Shown: one piece after another, positions 1-7,947 of the stretch
How positions within the stretch are numbered: position 1 is the first letter of the stretch
Layout of the letters: each line of letters starts with the position of its first letter
NCBI GenBank assembly: GCA_963801505.1
Contig: CAWDEY010000005.1
Location: 62,001-126,000 of the forward strand
Reading direction: 5' to 3'
Source: JAOUFP01 sp963801505
Lineage (GTDB): Bacteria > Nitrospirota > Thermodesulfovibrionia > Thermodesulfovibrionales > UBA6898
DNA: 64,000 nt
Program-made: the position numbers and the translations under genes
The notes under the pieces: generated by a model
What the model was told of the DNA's origin: nothing
Seen by the model: only the letters and a program-made list of their open reading frames with translations
Databases searched by the model: none

Positions 1-597
1 GACAAAGGCGATAATAAATTTTCTGTAACGGCCTGAAAGCAATTTGATCAGGCTGTTTTTCAGCACAGGACCTTTTGGAGACCTGAGTCCCCTTCCATGG
101 ATTATCCTGATGCAGCGGAGGCCTTTTATCAAAGAATCTTTAAGGAACTGATCAACTTCGTTTTCAGCCTCCTCAACGCTCATGTCGTGCAGATCAAGGT
201 AGTCCTGGACAGAAAACTTACCTTCATGGAGCTTTCTTATATTGACTCCTCTGTAATCCCGGTTAATCCATTCAACATATTCCTGCGTATCAGGAAGATG
301 GACCGCCCTTTGACCGGTAATGATTTCTTCGAGGGCTTTTAGCGTCTCTTTGTCGGATGAAATTTTTGCAGGCAAGGAGATGGCCTTTTTTTTCTTAAGT
401 GGTATCTGCCTGAATTCCTTTATCTCCCTGACTTCTCTCATGGCCTTAACAAACAGTTCCTCATCATTTACAGGCTCTTCTTTTTTTGGGACAGGTGGTT
501 TACAGTAAATTCTCAGAGCCTTGTCTTCAATAATCTTCTTCAGGTCTTTAAAAGGCTGGAATAAAAAGGTTTCAGGCTCTTGCTTTTTGACTCTCAT
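1..597 (-). CDS. Smr-domain protein (partial, runs off left edge)
   Basis: Reading the minus strand from the ATG at 597 gives 199 open codons with no stop before the window edge. The first half is basic and proline-rich. From about residue 130 it matches an Smr (small MutS-related) domain: a DLH motif (LDLHDMSVEEAE) followed by the HGRG loop (IIHGRGLRSPKG), the two signatures of the family. Stand-alone Smr proteins bind or nick nucleic acid, and some act in ribosome rescue or mRNA cleavage. Which role applies here cannot be told from sequence. Only the last few dozen residues of the domain should be missing. It is cytoplasmic, with no signal peptide. Its neighbour to the right is a non-coding stretch and toxin debris, so no operon partner is visible. 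Confidence 0.85.
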   Translation of the reverse strand, partial: MRVKKQEPETFLFQPFKDLKKIIEDKALRIYCKPPVPKKEEPVNDEELFVKAMREVREIKEFRQIPLKKKKAISLPAKISSDKETLKALEEIITGQRAVHLPDTQEYVEWINRDYRGVNIRKLHEGKFSVQDYLDLHDMSVEEAENEVDQFLKDSLIKGLRCIRIIHGRGLRSPKGPVLKNSLIKLLSGRYRKFIIAFV

Positions 598-872
598 TCT
601 GCTTGTTCCTATGAATTATTTTAGCAGAAAAGTAGAACGGGAATGCAATCTTTTTACTGATGCTGACTTGTTTGTTCTGCCATGAAGATCCATCGATGGT
701 TTTGCTGTGTGATCAGGGCAGATACATTTACTCAGTACCCAAACCGATGCTTTTACCAGTATTTTCGATGACTTACCTCCAAATACTAATTTGACATTAA
801 TTAGTAGAAAATTAGTAGTAGCTCAAAAGTCGAAGGGTAACATGTGAATACATCGGGAAAAGACAGCTTAAA
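598..872. other. Intergenic stretch without recognisable gene
   Basis: About 275 bases upstream of the Smr gene. It is AT-rich, with direct repetition around the word attagtagaaa near 795-820. I see no convincing coding frame, tRNA or terminator. The Smr promoter should lie here, but no clear -35/-10 pair stood out. Confidence 0.4.
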
Positions 873-983
873 CTATTTTTCTTTAAGCAGAAGCTTCAGG
901 GTTTCTTCATAGATGGTCTTTCGGGGGCCAAAGGCAATGACTTCAATTACTTCCTGTTTTGTTGTTCTGTAGATAATCGGTCG
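873..983 (-). pseudogene. C-terminal fragment of a RelE/ParE-type toxin
   Basis: Minus-strand translation of this stretch gives a 36-residue tail (PIIYRTTKQEVIEVIAFGPR, then KTIYEETLKLLLKEK) ending in TAG. The pattern YR-x-x-x-x-x-VIEVIAFGPRKTIYEE is typical of the last two beta strands and C-terminal helix of RelE/ParE-fold mRNA interferases or gyrase toxins. The N-terminal two thirds are absent. The coding frame is interrupted by the palindromic repeat element at about 984-1134, beyond which an ATG-ATC-ATG start-like run survives. This looks like a toxin gene disrupted by insertion of a small repeat. Family assignment rests on pattern recognition only. Confidence 0.5.
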
Positions 984-1134
984 GCTGAGCTAAATTTTGG
1001 GAACTCGCTTTGCTCAGACAGCCCAAAATTCTTTACACGCAACCTTGGTCGCAGACCTAAATTTTCGAAGGGGAGAATCCTGGCAGAGAAAAAAGACCTA
1101 TAGAGACGCGAGGTCTCTACCCCTTTTACCATGA
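984..1134. repeat. Small palindromic repeat element inserted in toxin gene
   Basis: This block contains two hairpins. A 9-bp inverted repeat (aattttggg at 993-1001 against cccaaaatt at 1022-1030) surrounds a loop containing tcgctttgctcag. A second palindrome, TAGAGAC (1101-1107) with GTCTCTA (1113-1119), lies near the other end. Its hypothetical translation (GLSEQSEF, GVETSRLYRSF) resembles spurious peptides often produced by dispersed bacterial repeats. It separates the surviving 3' end of a toxin gene from its likely 5' end, consistent with mobile miniature-repeat behaviour. Exact boundaries are not determinable without other copies. Confidence 0.5.
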
Positions 1135-1141
1135 TCATAAG

Positions 1142-1243
1142 TCAAGATAATTTCTCCAGCATTGCTTCCAGTTCTTTTACTTCCCAGTCCCATCCATGGC
1201 AGACAGCTATTGCGGCCTTATCGAGGGCTTGTTTGATTAACAA
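1142..1243 (-). CDS. Short ORF upstream of broken toxin, possible antitoxin remnant
   Basis: A TTG start at 1243, preceded by a strong GGAGGGG ribosome-binding site, opens 33 codons ending in TGA at 1142. The product ends in an acidic, leucine-rich helix (VKELEAMLEKLS). The same frame is open for roughly ten codons further upstream, so it may be the tail of a longer decayed gene. Its stop lies three bases before the ATG that appears to have started the disrupted toxin, which is the usual antitoxin-toxin order. No domain is recognisable from so short a product. Confidence 0.3.
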   Translation of the reverse strand: MLIKQALDKAAIAVCHGWDWEVKELEAMLEKLS

Positions 1244-1380
1244 TTCTTCCCCTCCGAAACCTTCTTGAGGAAATCAATTTATCAGAGAATGCATTACGAT
1301 AAATTATCTTGCGAATCAGGTCAATTATAATTAAGTTTATTTAGGAGAAAAGCAGCTTATGATAAAAGCAATAAGGCTCC

Positions 1381-1692
1381 TCACGCCGGTTCGCAGGTGT
1401 GCGGACCGGCCTCTATCGCAAGGCGCAGTCCCATGGCGTGAAGCAGATTATAGAGGCTCTTGATCTCAGGGTTCCCGCGTTTGGAGAGCATCCTGTAGAG
1501 GCTTTCCCGGTTCAGACCTGCCTTTTCCGCGAGAGCCGCCATTCCGCCATGCGCTTCAGCCACATTGCGGAGGGCCAGCAGAAAGACAGAGCGGTCTCCT
1601 TCTTCTATAGAGGCGTTGAGATATGCCGCGGCTTCGCAAGGGTCCTTAAGAGATTCAATTAGGTCCTTCTGATATGACGCCTTCTTATCCAT
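1381..1692 (-). CDS. Addiction-module antidote, HigA/HI1420-like antitoxin
   Basis: This 103-residue protein is a helix-turn-helix antitoxin of the HI1420-like addiction-module antidote family. Residues about 45-95 carry the lambda-repressor-type HTH (GGMAALAEKAGLNRESLYRM, then LSKRGNPEIKSLYNLLHAMGLRLAIE). The N-terminal part (DPCEAAAYLNASIEEGD) is the diagnostic segment of this family. It should neutralise the toxin encoded just upstream and repress the shared promoter. The start codon overlaps the toxin's stop region by 8 bases, so translation is probably coupled. In this family the toxin gene comes first, as it does here, unlike classical RelBE order. The length matches the family and no defect is seen. 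Confidence 0.85.
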   Translation of the reverse strand: MDKKASYQKDLIESLKDPCEAAAYLNASIEEGDRSVFLLALRNVAEAHGGMAALAEKAGLNRESLYRMLSKRGNPEIKSLYNLLHAMGLRLAIEAGPHTCEPA

Positions 1693-2026
1693 GCTTCCTT
1701 CTCCTTAAGTAGTCTTCCCTAAAAACTCTCGCCTTTGCGATGTCCTTTACCTGACTTGACTTGTCACTGCCCAGCAGCAGCAAAATGATCCGGGCGTCTT
1801 CACGAGTGAAATAGATTCGATAGCCGGGACCATACTCGACTTTTAACTCGTATATACTTCCTCCGACAGAACGATTGTCTCCGAGATTTCCCATGCGCAC
1901 CCTATCCAGCCTGACACGGATTTTTGCCCTGCCAGAAACGTCTTTAAGGCCATCCAGCCATTCTTTAAACGGTATCTGGCCGGACTCAGCCACATAATAT
2001 TCAAGTTCAAAAGGAAATGCCTTCAT
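1685..2026 (-). CDS. RelE-like toxin of HI1419 family (HigB-like)
   Basis: A 113-residue basic protein of the phage-derived Gp49/HI1419 toxin family, part of the RelE superfamily. Characteristic segments are the N-terminal FKEWLDGLKD helix, the central GNLGDNRSVGGSIYELKVEY strand pair, the GPGYRIYF motif and the IILLLLGSDKSSQ strand followed by a C-terminal helix (KARVFREDYLRRR). These toxins generally cleave translated mRNA. The antitoxin gene overlaps its 3' end. It begins with ATG after a short AT-rich leader that is the likely site of autoregulation. The intact pair sits beside fragments of other toxin-antitoxin genes, suggesting a small TA-rich island between the Smr gene and comM. Confidence 0.85.
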   Translation of the reverse strand: MKAFPFELEYYVAESGQIPFKEWLDGLKDVSGRAKIRVRLDRVRMGNLGDNRSVGGSIYELKVEYGPGYRIYFTREDARIILLLLGSDKSSQVKDIAKARVFREDYLRRRKHG

Positions 2027-2141
2027 ATTTATAGTAGCCTAAAAGCTACAACGTGTCAACAATCTTCTGTAAAGTAGTTCTGCTAAGTAATATCCAGCAA
2101 GTCATTTTCAGTATAGATAACCGGATGGACAGAGTACCTCT

Positions 2142-2318
2142 CTAATCCTCGTCTACATTCAGGATTTGCTCACGCACCTTACGTAAGGCCTCTTTAGCTG
2201 AGGTGACCTTACCTTCTTCCAGACTTTTTCTGCTTTGTGCGAGTATTTTGAGCATGGTGTGACTATCCTGAGTATTTTCGTATTCGCGGATATCCTGGAG
2301 CACGGCCTTTGCCTTCAA
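2142..2318 (-). CDS. Small acidic/basic helical protein, antitoxin-like tail
   Basis: A TTG start at 2318 overlaps the TGA stop of the comM 3' frame (TTGA), with a GGGGG stretch a few bases upstream as ribosome-binding site. It encodes 58 residues. The segment MLKILAQSRKSLEEGKVTSA followed by KEALRKVREQI resembles the C-terminal helix of Phd/YefM-type antitoxins (LLLLAQGRKDIEEGR...). The N-terminal DNA-binding half of that family is missing, so it is either a short accessory protein or a truncated antitoxin. No toxin gene follows. Coupling to comM by overlapping stop and start suggests co-translation. The evidence is an open frame with a plausible start only. Confidence 0.5.
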   Translation of the reverse strand: MKAKAVLQDIREYENTQDSHTMLKILAQSRKSLEEGKVTSAKEALRKVREQILNVDED

Positions 2319-3849
2319 TACTGCCCCCTATCGAGTGTCCTGTACTGTATCGCCTCGGAGATATGATGAGACTGGATGTCTGCCGCTGATTCCAAATCCG
2401 CTATCGTTCTTGAAAGTTTGAGTATCCTGGTATACGCCCTTGCTGAGAGGCCGAGCTTCTGCATCGCTGTATCAAGCAGGTTATGGGCGTCTTCCTGCAG
2501 TTTGCAGTATTTTTTGATATGCCGTGTCTTCATCTGGCCGTTGCAGTAGATCTTCTCGCCTTTGAAGCGTTCGAGCTGCAGGTTGCGCGCCTTAAGCACC
2601 CGGCTCCTGAATCGAGGCAGAGGACTCTCCTGCATACTCATTTGAGAGCTCTTTATAAGGTACGGCAGGCACTTCAGCGTGTATGTCGATCCTGTCAAGA
2701 AGAGGGCCTGAGACCTTTCTTCGATAGCGGTGGACCTGACTGGGCGAGCAGACGCACGAATGCTTTGGATCGCTCGAGATAGCCGCAGGGGCATGGGTTC
2801 ATTGCGCTTACCAGCATGAAAGAGGCGGGATAGGTGATTGAGGCGACAGCCCTTGATACAGTCACCTCCCCGTTTTCAAGCGGCTGGCGCAGGACCTCCA
2901 GCACATTGCGCTTGAACTCAGGGATTTCATCAAGGAACAGCACTCCGTTATGGGCAATGCTTACCTCCCCGGGTTTTGGGACCTGTCCGCCGCCGATTAA
3001 GGCAACATCGGATATGGTGTGGTGGGGTGATCTGAAAGGACGCAGGGCGAGCAAGGGCTGGCCCTCTTTCAAAAGCCCTGCAACGCTGTGTATCCGCGTT
3101 GTTTCGAGTGCCTCGTCAAAGGTCATGCCAGGCAAGATTGTAGGCAGACGCTTTGAAAGCATGGTCTTTCCGGAGCCAGGAGGTCCGATCATCAGAACAT
3201 TATGGCCGCCAGCAGCAGCGACCTCAAGGGCCCTCTTTGAGTGCTCCTGGCCTTTTACCTCAGAGAAATCCTCTTCATAGACCGAATGTTCCTTCATCGT
3301 CTCTGTTATGTCAGTAACAAAAGGCTCGACTGTTTTTTCGCCCCTCAGAAAAGCGATCACATCAGGAAGGTTATGCATGCCCAGGACGTTTGTCTTGTCA
3401 ACAACAGCTGCCTCAGGCGCATTTACATCAGGGAGGATTATGCCCCTGAGCCCGAGGCTCCTGACCAGCAGCGCCATTGAAAGCGCACCCCTGACAGGCT
3501 TTATCTTTCCGTCAAGGGAAAGCTCGCCTGTAAAAATATATCCCTTTAAGGCCTCCGGATCTATCAGGCCTTCTGAGGCAATGATCCCGATAGCTATCGG
3601 CAGGTCAAAGGCAGAGCCTTCTTTTTTGAGATCTGCAGGCGCCAGGTTGACGGTTATCTGTTTGAGGGGAAAATTAAAACCAATATTTTTTAAGGCTGCC
3701 CTGACCCTGTCGCGGCTTTCCTTGACAGCAGCGTCAGGGAGCCCGACCATAGAGAAATGTGGAAGTCCGCGGGAGGAGATGTCGACTTCAACCTCAACTG
3801 TGTGGGCCTCGATGCCTATGACACTTGAACTCAGGACTTTTGATAGCAT
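2315..3849 (-). pseudogene. comM: ComM/YifB Mg-chelatase-like AAA+ ATPase, two frameshifts
   Basis: The ComM/YifB family forms hexameric helicase-like AAA+ ATPases involved in branch migration during DNA uptake. The N-terminal lon-protease-like domain (GLPHFSMVGLPDAAVKESRDR) starts at ATG 3849. The Walker A motif GPPGSGKTML and the Mg-chelatase core (RSPHHTISDVALIGGG, FLDEIPEF) follow, then MNPCPCGYL. Just after this the frame breaks twice. One extra base near 2774-2777 and another near 2599-2605 are needed to restore the zinc-binding segment (SDPKHSCVCSPSQ), the GPLLDRIDIH motif and the C-terminal KLGLSARAYTRILK domain. The C-terminal frame ends at 2315. With both bases removed the protein is full length, so sequencing error is as likely as real inactivation. 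It overlaps the small ORF at 2142-2318. Confidence 0.85.
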
Positions 3850-3995
3850 GTAACAGTTACTCCCTCAGTGCGGTTGAAAAAGCATAGCACCGGAAAGAGG
3901 TTTTTACAATCGAAATTTTCTCTTTGGCAGGATATTGCAAAAATGGGGTTGAAGCTTTATTATTAGCATTAAGAAGATTTTATCCAGCTGGAGGA

Positions 3996-4457
3996 ATGAT
4001 GAAAAAAATACTGCTTTTGGTGCTTGCCTGTGTGATGCTTATATCTTGCGGAAAAAAAGAGGTCAAACCGGTGTCGCAGGAATCAAAGATGACCACTGGA
4101 AGCCTTTGCCCTGGCTGAGACAATAAAGAATGCGTTTATTGTCAAAGACGATATTACATTGAAGAAAGAACTCTACTGAATCAGGGTATAAGGACATTAC
4201 GGCCAATACCAGATTGTTTGACAGTGTTGAGATCACCTTTACGCCCCGCTGGGTCGATATAGAAAATAATCAGCTTCATGTCAACATCTCCTGGAAAAGC
4301 ACATGGATTGTGTCAGGCAAAAGCACGAGCCGAGCGCGGTATGGCAGTATTTGTTATGGAGGGTACGCCGCTGAAGGTCTCAAAGATCCTCAGGGCAAAC
4401 CCGTTTGTAATGCCTGGAATAGGACCGAAGGAACACGCCAAAGAACGGGCGAGGTGA
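3996..4457 (+). pseudogene. Decayed small lipoprotein gene
   Basis: ATG at 3996 or 3999, just after a GGAGG ribosome-binding site, opens a clear lipoprotein signal peptide (MKKILLLVLACVMLISCGKK) with lipobox LISC. After about 35 residues the frame breaks. Open pieces continue in other frames, including EAFALAETIKNAFIVKDDI, a middle piece FDSVEITFTPRWVDIENNQL and a hydrophilic tail ending in KEHAKERAR with TGA at 4455-4457. At least two or three indels or stops separate the pieces. The family was not recognised. It appears to be a genuinely decaying envelope lipoprotein, because the breaks are clustered. Confidence 0.5.
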
Positions 4458-4467
4458 CCTCGCCCGT
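4445..4467 (-). terminator. Perfect 11-bp inverted repeat, likely terminator of fmdB-like gene
   Basis: An ACGGGCGAGGT arm is followed by one base and its exact complement ACCTCGCCCGT. On the minus strand the stem begins 12 bases after the stop of the zinc-ribbon gene and is followed by a T-rich run (TTCTTT). The one-base centre means the real loop opens two or three pairs. It also overlaps the 3' end of the decayed lipoprotein gene on the other strand, so it may serve both. Confidence 0.55.
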
Positions 4468-4478
4468 ACTTGCAGCCC

Positions 4479-4691
4479 CTATTTGCAGGATGTGCAGGTA
4501 CCCTTGTTGCAGGAGGAGCAGCCTGAAGAAGAACCTGCAAAGGGCTTTTCAACACCGCTCATGCCGAAGGAGGACATCTTCTTCTTTATGTCCTGCGAGC
4601 TGCATTTGGGGCAGTCGACTGTTTGGCTCCCAAAGACGAGCTTTTCAAAGTCCTCCCCGCACTGATTGCATTTATATTCATAAATAGGCAT
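4479..4691 (-). CDS. FmdB-family zinc ribbon protein
   Basis: A 70-residue protein of the FmdB / CxxC_CxxC_SSSS regulatory-protein family. MPIYEYKCNQCGEDFEKLV at the N-terminus and a second CPKC pair form a zinc ribbon. The tail is low-complexity glycine/serine/cysteine (GSSSGCSSCNKGTCTSCK). The function is not firmly known. The founding member was linked to expression of formamidase/amidase genes. It is complete with ATG start and stop. It stands alone, between a decayed lipoprotein and the transaldolase gene, and is followed by a strong hairpin. Confidence 0.85.
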   Translation of the reverse strand: MPIYEYKCNQCGEDFEKLVFGSQTVDCPKCSSQDIKKKMSSFGMSGVEKPFAGSSSGCSSCNKGTCTSCK

Positions 4692-4857
4692 ATATGTTCA
4701 CCTCTAGTAATAGTTTACTTTTAGACTGCTCAGGTGTTTAGGCTAGAAGGCTGAAATATCAGTTGACGGAGCGCTGCCTAAGCCATCTCAAACGCTTGCA
4801 GTTTTGTGTGGTCTACCTAAAAGCCTTCCACCTTCAGTCTATCCAGCCTGATTAGCA

Positions 4858-5518
4858 CTATTTCTTTGCCTTTTTCTGAGGCACCTTTTCCCAGTCCTTA
4901 AGAAATTTTTCGAGGCCTATGTCTGTCAGAGGATGTTTGGCCAGCTGTGATATTACTGAAAAGGGAATAGTGGCTATATCAGCGCCCATCATGGCAGCAT
5001 CCAGGACATGCAGCGGATTTCTGACGCTGGCAACGATTATTTCCGTCTCAAAGAGGTAGTTGTCGTAGATATCGATGATCTGGGCCACGATCTCCATGCC
5101 GTCATGGGAGATGTCATCAAGCCGTCCCTACAAACGGGCTTACGTAGCTTGCGCCTGCCTTTGCTGCCAGAAGCGCCTGTGTTGCCGAAAAAATAAGTGT
5201 TACATTTGTTTTTATTCCCTGTGCAGAGAGCTTCTTGACAGCCTTCAGGCCTTCCTCGATCATCGGTATTTTTATCACGATATTCTTGTGTATCTTCGAT
5301 AATACTTTGGCCTCTTTTATCATGACATCAGCTGTCAGACCGACGACCTCGGCATTTACAGGACCGTTCACTATGCTGCAGATTGTCTTGAGAACCTCGA
5401 CCGGGTCCTTGCCCTCTTTTGCCATAAGGGAAGGGTTTGTTGTGACACCGTCAATGACTCCCAGTTCCCATGCCTTTTTGATCTCGTCTGCATTGGCTGT
5501 GTCAATAAAAAATTTCAT
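4858..5518 (-). pseudogene. Fructose-6-phosphate aldolase/transaldolase family, one frameshift
   Basis: Small transaldolase of the TalC/MipB type (about 215 residues), a class I Schiff-base aldolase of the pentose-phosphate route. The first frame starts at ATG 5518 (MKFFIDTANADEIKKAWELG) and carries GVTTNPSLMAKEG and the VIKIP strand with the Schiff-base lysine. It ends prematurely after SYVSPFVG. Removing one base around 5122-5128 restores RLDDISHDGMEIV, which continues into IIVASVRNPLHVLDAAMMGAD and the C-terminal basic tail ending at 4858. All catalytic parts are present, so the single inserted base could be a sequencing error. The name may be transaldolase or fructose-6-phosphate aldolase, because the subfamilies are hard to separate by eye. 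Confidence 0.85.
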
Positions 5519-5710
5519 GTTGTCTCCTTTAAAGTCGATGATATTCCCCGTGTCTTGCCACGGTAGCGACGAATATAAAAAATATTCCCTGCATTGAGAT
5601 TCCCTGCGCTTTTGCCGGAGGGAGCTTCAAATTGATTTTCTATTATAACGAAAACAGGGGAATTTTTGCCTGACCCGCTAATTTGAATTATGCCGGAATT
5701 CCTTAAGTCC

Positions 5711-6889
5711 TTATTCCTGCTTTCCCTGCTGCCTGTGGCAGTATGCCTCTTCGATCAGCTCGACAAGGTGCAGCACAGGCCGGTCGGTAATCTGCTGGCC
5801 CAGTTGCAGCATGCACCCGGGACATGAGGTGACAACTGCTTCTGCCTGTGTCTCCAGAAGTTTTTTCGCGCTTTTCTTCAGAAGATTCTGCGATATCTCC
5901 TTGTATGAAGCACAGAAGACCCCGCCAAAACCGCAGCATTCTGAAGCGCCTGCATCCAGAAGCTCAAATCCTGCTTTTTTAATGATTTCCCGGGGTTCTT
6001 TCCTTATTCCCAGGCCGTGGGCAAGGTGACAGGGGTCGTGGTAAACAGCGGTCTTGCCGATCTGTTCTGTAAAGTCGAGTTTGTCCATAAAGAAAGCAGA
6101 GATATCCGTGGCGTTTTCAAGGCCATGACCGATCAGCTTCGGGTATTCTGTTTTCAGGGTAAAACTGCATGTGGGGCAAAGACTCAGGACAGCTTCGACC
6201 TTGAGTTTGCTGAAGATCTGGTAATTTTTCTTTGCAAGCGCGATAGCTTCTTCCTCAAGGCCGAGGGCCCTCAGAGGACTGCCGCAGCAGACCTCGCCTT
6301 TGGGAAGTATGACTTCATAGTCGATGCTCCTGAGAATATTTATAAGGGATTCACCGAGAGACGGAAAGAGATAATTAATGCTGCAACCTGTAAAAATTGC
6401 GACCCGGCCGCGTTTTTTCCTGACCTTGTGGACCTGCTCCATATTCCGGAAAGGAGTTTCAGGGAAGTCAGGACAGAAGGGGATGATACCTTTTCTGGCC
6501 AGCAATGGAAGAAAGAGGCGCCGGGACATCTTCAGGATTTTGAAACTCATATCAGGCCATTTGACTGAGAACCTCGCAAACGACCTGAGAAGCCGTCTTT
6601 TTTTGTCGCTTTCCCTCAGGAGTGCCCTGCCGTGATATATTGCCTCAGGTATATCAATGCCAAGGGGACAGGCACTGAAGCAGGCGTTGCAGAGAATGCA
6701 GCTGAATATTCGCTCGTTCAATTCAGCAGACGGCTTCAGATCGCCGGAGAGGAGGCCCCTTATCAGGACAAGGCGTCCCCGCGCACCCATGCCTTCAGAG
6801 GGTTCATTGTCGTATGTCGGACAGGGGGCCTTGCAGCTGCCGCAGCGTACGCAATGAGAAAGTGAGTCAAGGTAATCTTTATTATCCAT
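5711..6889 (-). CDS. GlcF-like (Fe-S)-binding CCG-domain oxidoreductase subunit
   Basis: A 392-residue Fe-S protein of the glycolate/lactate oxidase iron-sulfur subunit family. Two [4Fe-4S] ferredoxin motifs lie near the N-terminus (CVRCGSCKAPCP at about 13-24, CILCNACFSACPLG at about 64-77). They are followed by two cysteine-rich CCG domains (VCCGSPLRALG near 200 and the SECCGFGG motif near 315, with VYHDPCHLAHGLG between). Such proteins pass electrons from a flavin dehydrogenase (GlcD/Dld) to the quinone pool or a heterodisulfide-type acceptor. No GlcD partner lies next to it in this window. The neighbour downstream is the transaldolase gene and upstream a palindromic repeat separates it from larE. 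It is cytoplasmic or peripheral membrane and looks intact. Confidence 0.85.
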   Translation of the reverse strand: MDNKDYLDSLSHCVRCGSCKAPCPTYDNEPSEGMGARGRLVLIRGLLSGDLKPSAELNERIFSCILCNACFSACPLGIDIPEAIYHGRALLRESDKKRRLLRSFARFSVKWPDMSFKILKMSRRLFLPLLARKGIIPFCPDFPETPFRNMEQVHKVRKKRGRVAIFTGCSINYLFPSLGESLINILRSIDYEVILPKGEVCCGSPLRALGLEEEAIALAKKNYQIFSKLKVEAVLSLCPTCSFTLKTEYPKLIGHGLENATDISAFFMDKLDFTEQIGKTAVYHDPCHLAHGLGIRKEPREIIKKAGFELLDAGASECCGFGGVFCASYKEISQNLLKKSAKKLLETQAEAVVTSCPGCMLQLGQQITDRPVLHLVELIEEAYCHRQQGKQE

Positions 6890-6912
6890 GAAATGATCCT
6901 AAAAACTGCAGT

Positions 6913-6993
6913 TTAACCACAGAGCACACAGAGAAATACTCGAACATAAAACTCTTGTCATAGAAAACCCCCCTCTGTGAACTCCGTGGTAAA
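6913..6993. repeat. Intergenic CCACAGAG-type repeat, copy A
   Basis: An imperfect inverted repeat of about 80 bases fills the gap between larE and the Fe-S gene. The left arm is TTAACCACAGAG followed by cacacagag, and the right arm cctctgtga then CTCCGTGGTAA. A similar element occurs at 12763-12869, and a half-copy near 30888. Such acCACAGAGacacagag elements are known as dispersed intergenic repeats in many anaerobe genomes. Confidence 0.6.
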
Positions 6994-7010
6994 TGCTTTT
7001 TATAAATTAA

Positions 7011-7947
7011 TTAATAGTGCTCTATTTTATATATTATATACAAATACCGGCAGGAGTTGGTGCTCAGGTGGGCATGAGGATTAGTTGGAAGTTCCTGACT
7101 TGGGGTCAGTGTCTTTTCCAGCGTCCTGTTCAGGCTCCCGCTGACATAGCCTTCGAGGTCGAGGGCCACGAAACTGAACCCCATTGCCTTGAGGGCTTCT
7201 GTTATTTTTCTCCTGTTTTGAGGCTCCAAAATGTTATTCATATTTTTTTCGTCTACTTCGATCCTTGCGATCTCTCCGTGGTTTCTTACCCGCAACTCTG
7301 TTAGCCCTAGTGTCTCTGAGAAACTCCTCAGCTTTTTCCACCTGTTTCAGGCCGGAAAGGGTGATTCGTCTGCCGTAGGGAAATCGCGATGAAAGACAAG
7401 GGGATGAAGGATGGTCCCAGGTGCTTAACCCGAGCTCTCTGGAGATGCTTCTGATATCCTCTTTTGAAAAACCTTTCTCAGCGAGCGGACTTCTCACCCC
7501 GTATAAGGCTGCTGCTTTCAGGCCGGGTCTGTAGTCGCGGAGGTCATCTGTGTTGGTGCCGTCAAAAATGTGCTTATAGTTTCTGTCCTCAGCTATCCCG
7601 CGTAATTTTCTGAAGAGCTCTTCTTTGCAAAAGAAGCAACGGTCTGGCGGATTGCTGAGAAAGGACTCGTTGGAGAGCTCATCGGTATGAATTACCAGAT
7701 GTTCAACTCCGAGTTCTTTTGCAAAAGAGACAGCACGGTTGAGATCCTTTTCAGGCATTGTCTCTGAAAAGGCGGTTACAGCCAGAAATCTTGTCCCGGA
7801 GAGCTTCATCGCCTTCAGGAGGAGTGAGCTGTCAACTCCTCCTGAATATGCGAGCACTGCGGATGGAGCTTTACGGAGGGAAGAGAGCAGATCGTTAAAT
7901 TTCAGGTCGTTCAGTTTAGAGACAGGACCGGAGGCCCCGGTGTTCAC
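7011..7947 (-). pseudogene. larE: LarE-like ATP-dependent sulfur transferase, one frameshift
   Basis: LarE is a PP-loop ATPase that donates sulfur to the nickel-pincer cofactor precursor of lactate racemase and related enzymes. The GTG start at 7947 overlaps the RNase G stop (GTGA). The PP-loop AYSGGVDSSLLLKAMK is near the N-terminus, with FFCKEELF and the PSSPCLSSRFPYGRRIT segment carrying the sulfur-donating cysteine region. The frame breaks near 7305-7311. Skipping one base joins FLRDTG to LTELRVRNHGEIARIEV and on through FVALDLEGYVSGSLNR, the usual C-terminus. A poorly conserved tail then runs to the stop at 7011. No larB/larC genes are present in the window, so the acceptor pathway is unknown. 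The break may be a sequencing error. Confidence 0.8.

Noticed and set aside
5570..5700. Conserved structured RNA near aatattccctgcattgag (also similar word near 60605)
   Set aside because: Only a short shared word; no consistent stem structure between the two places.
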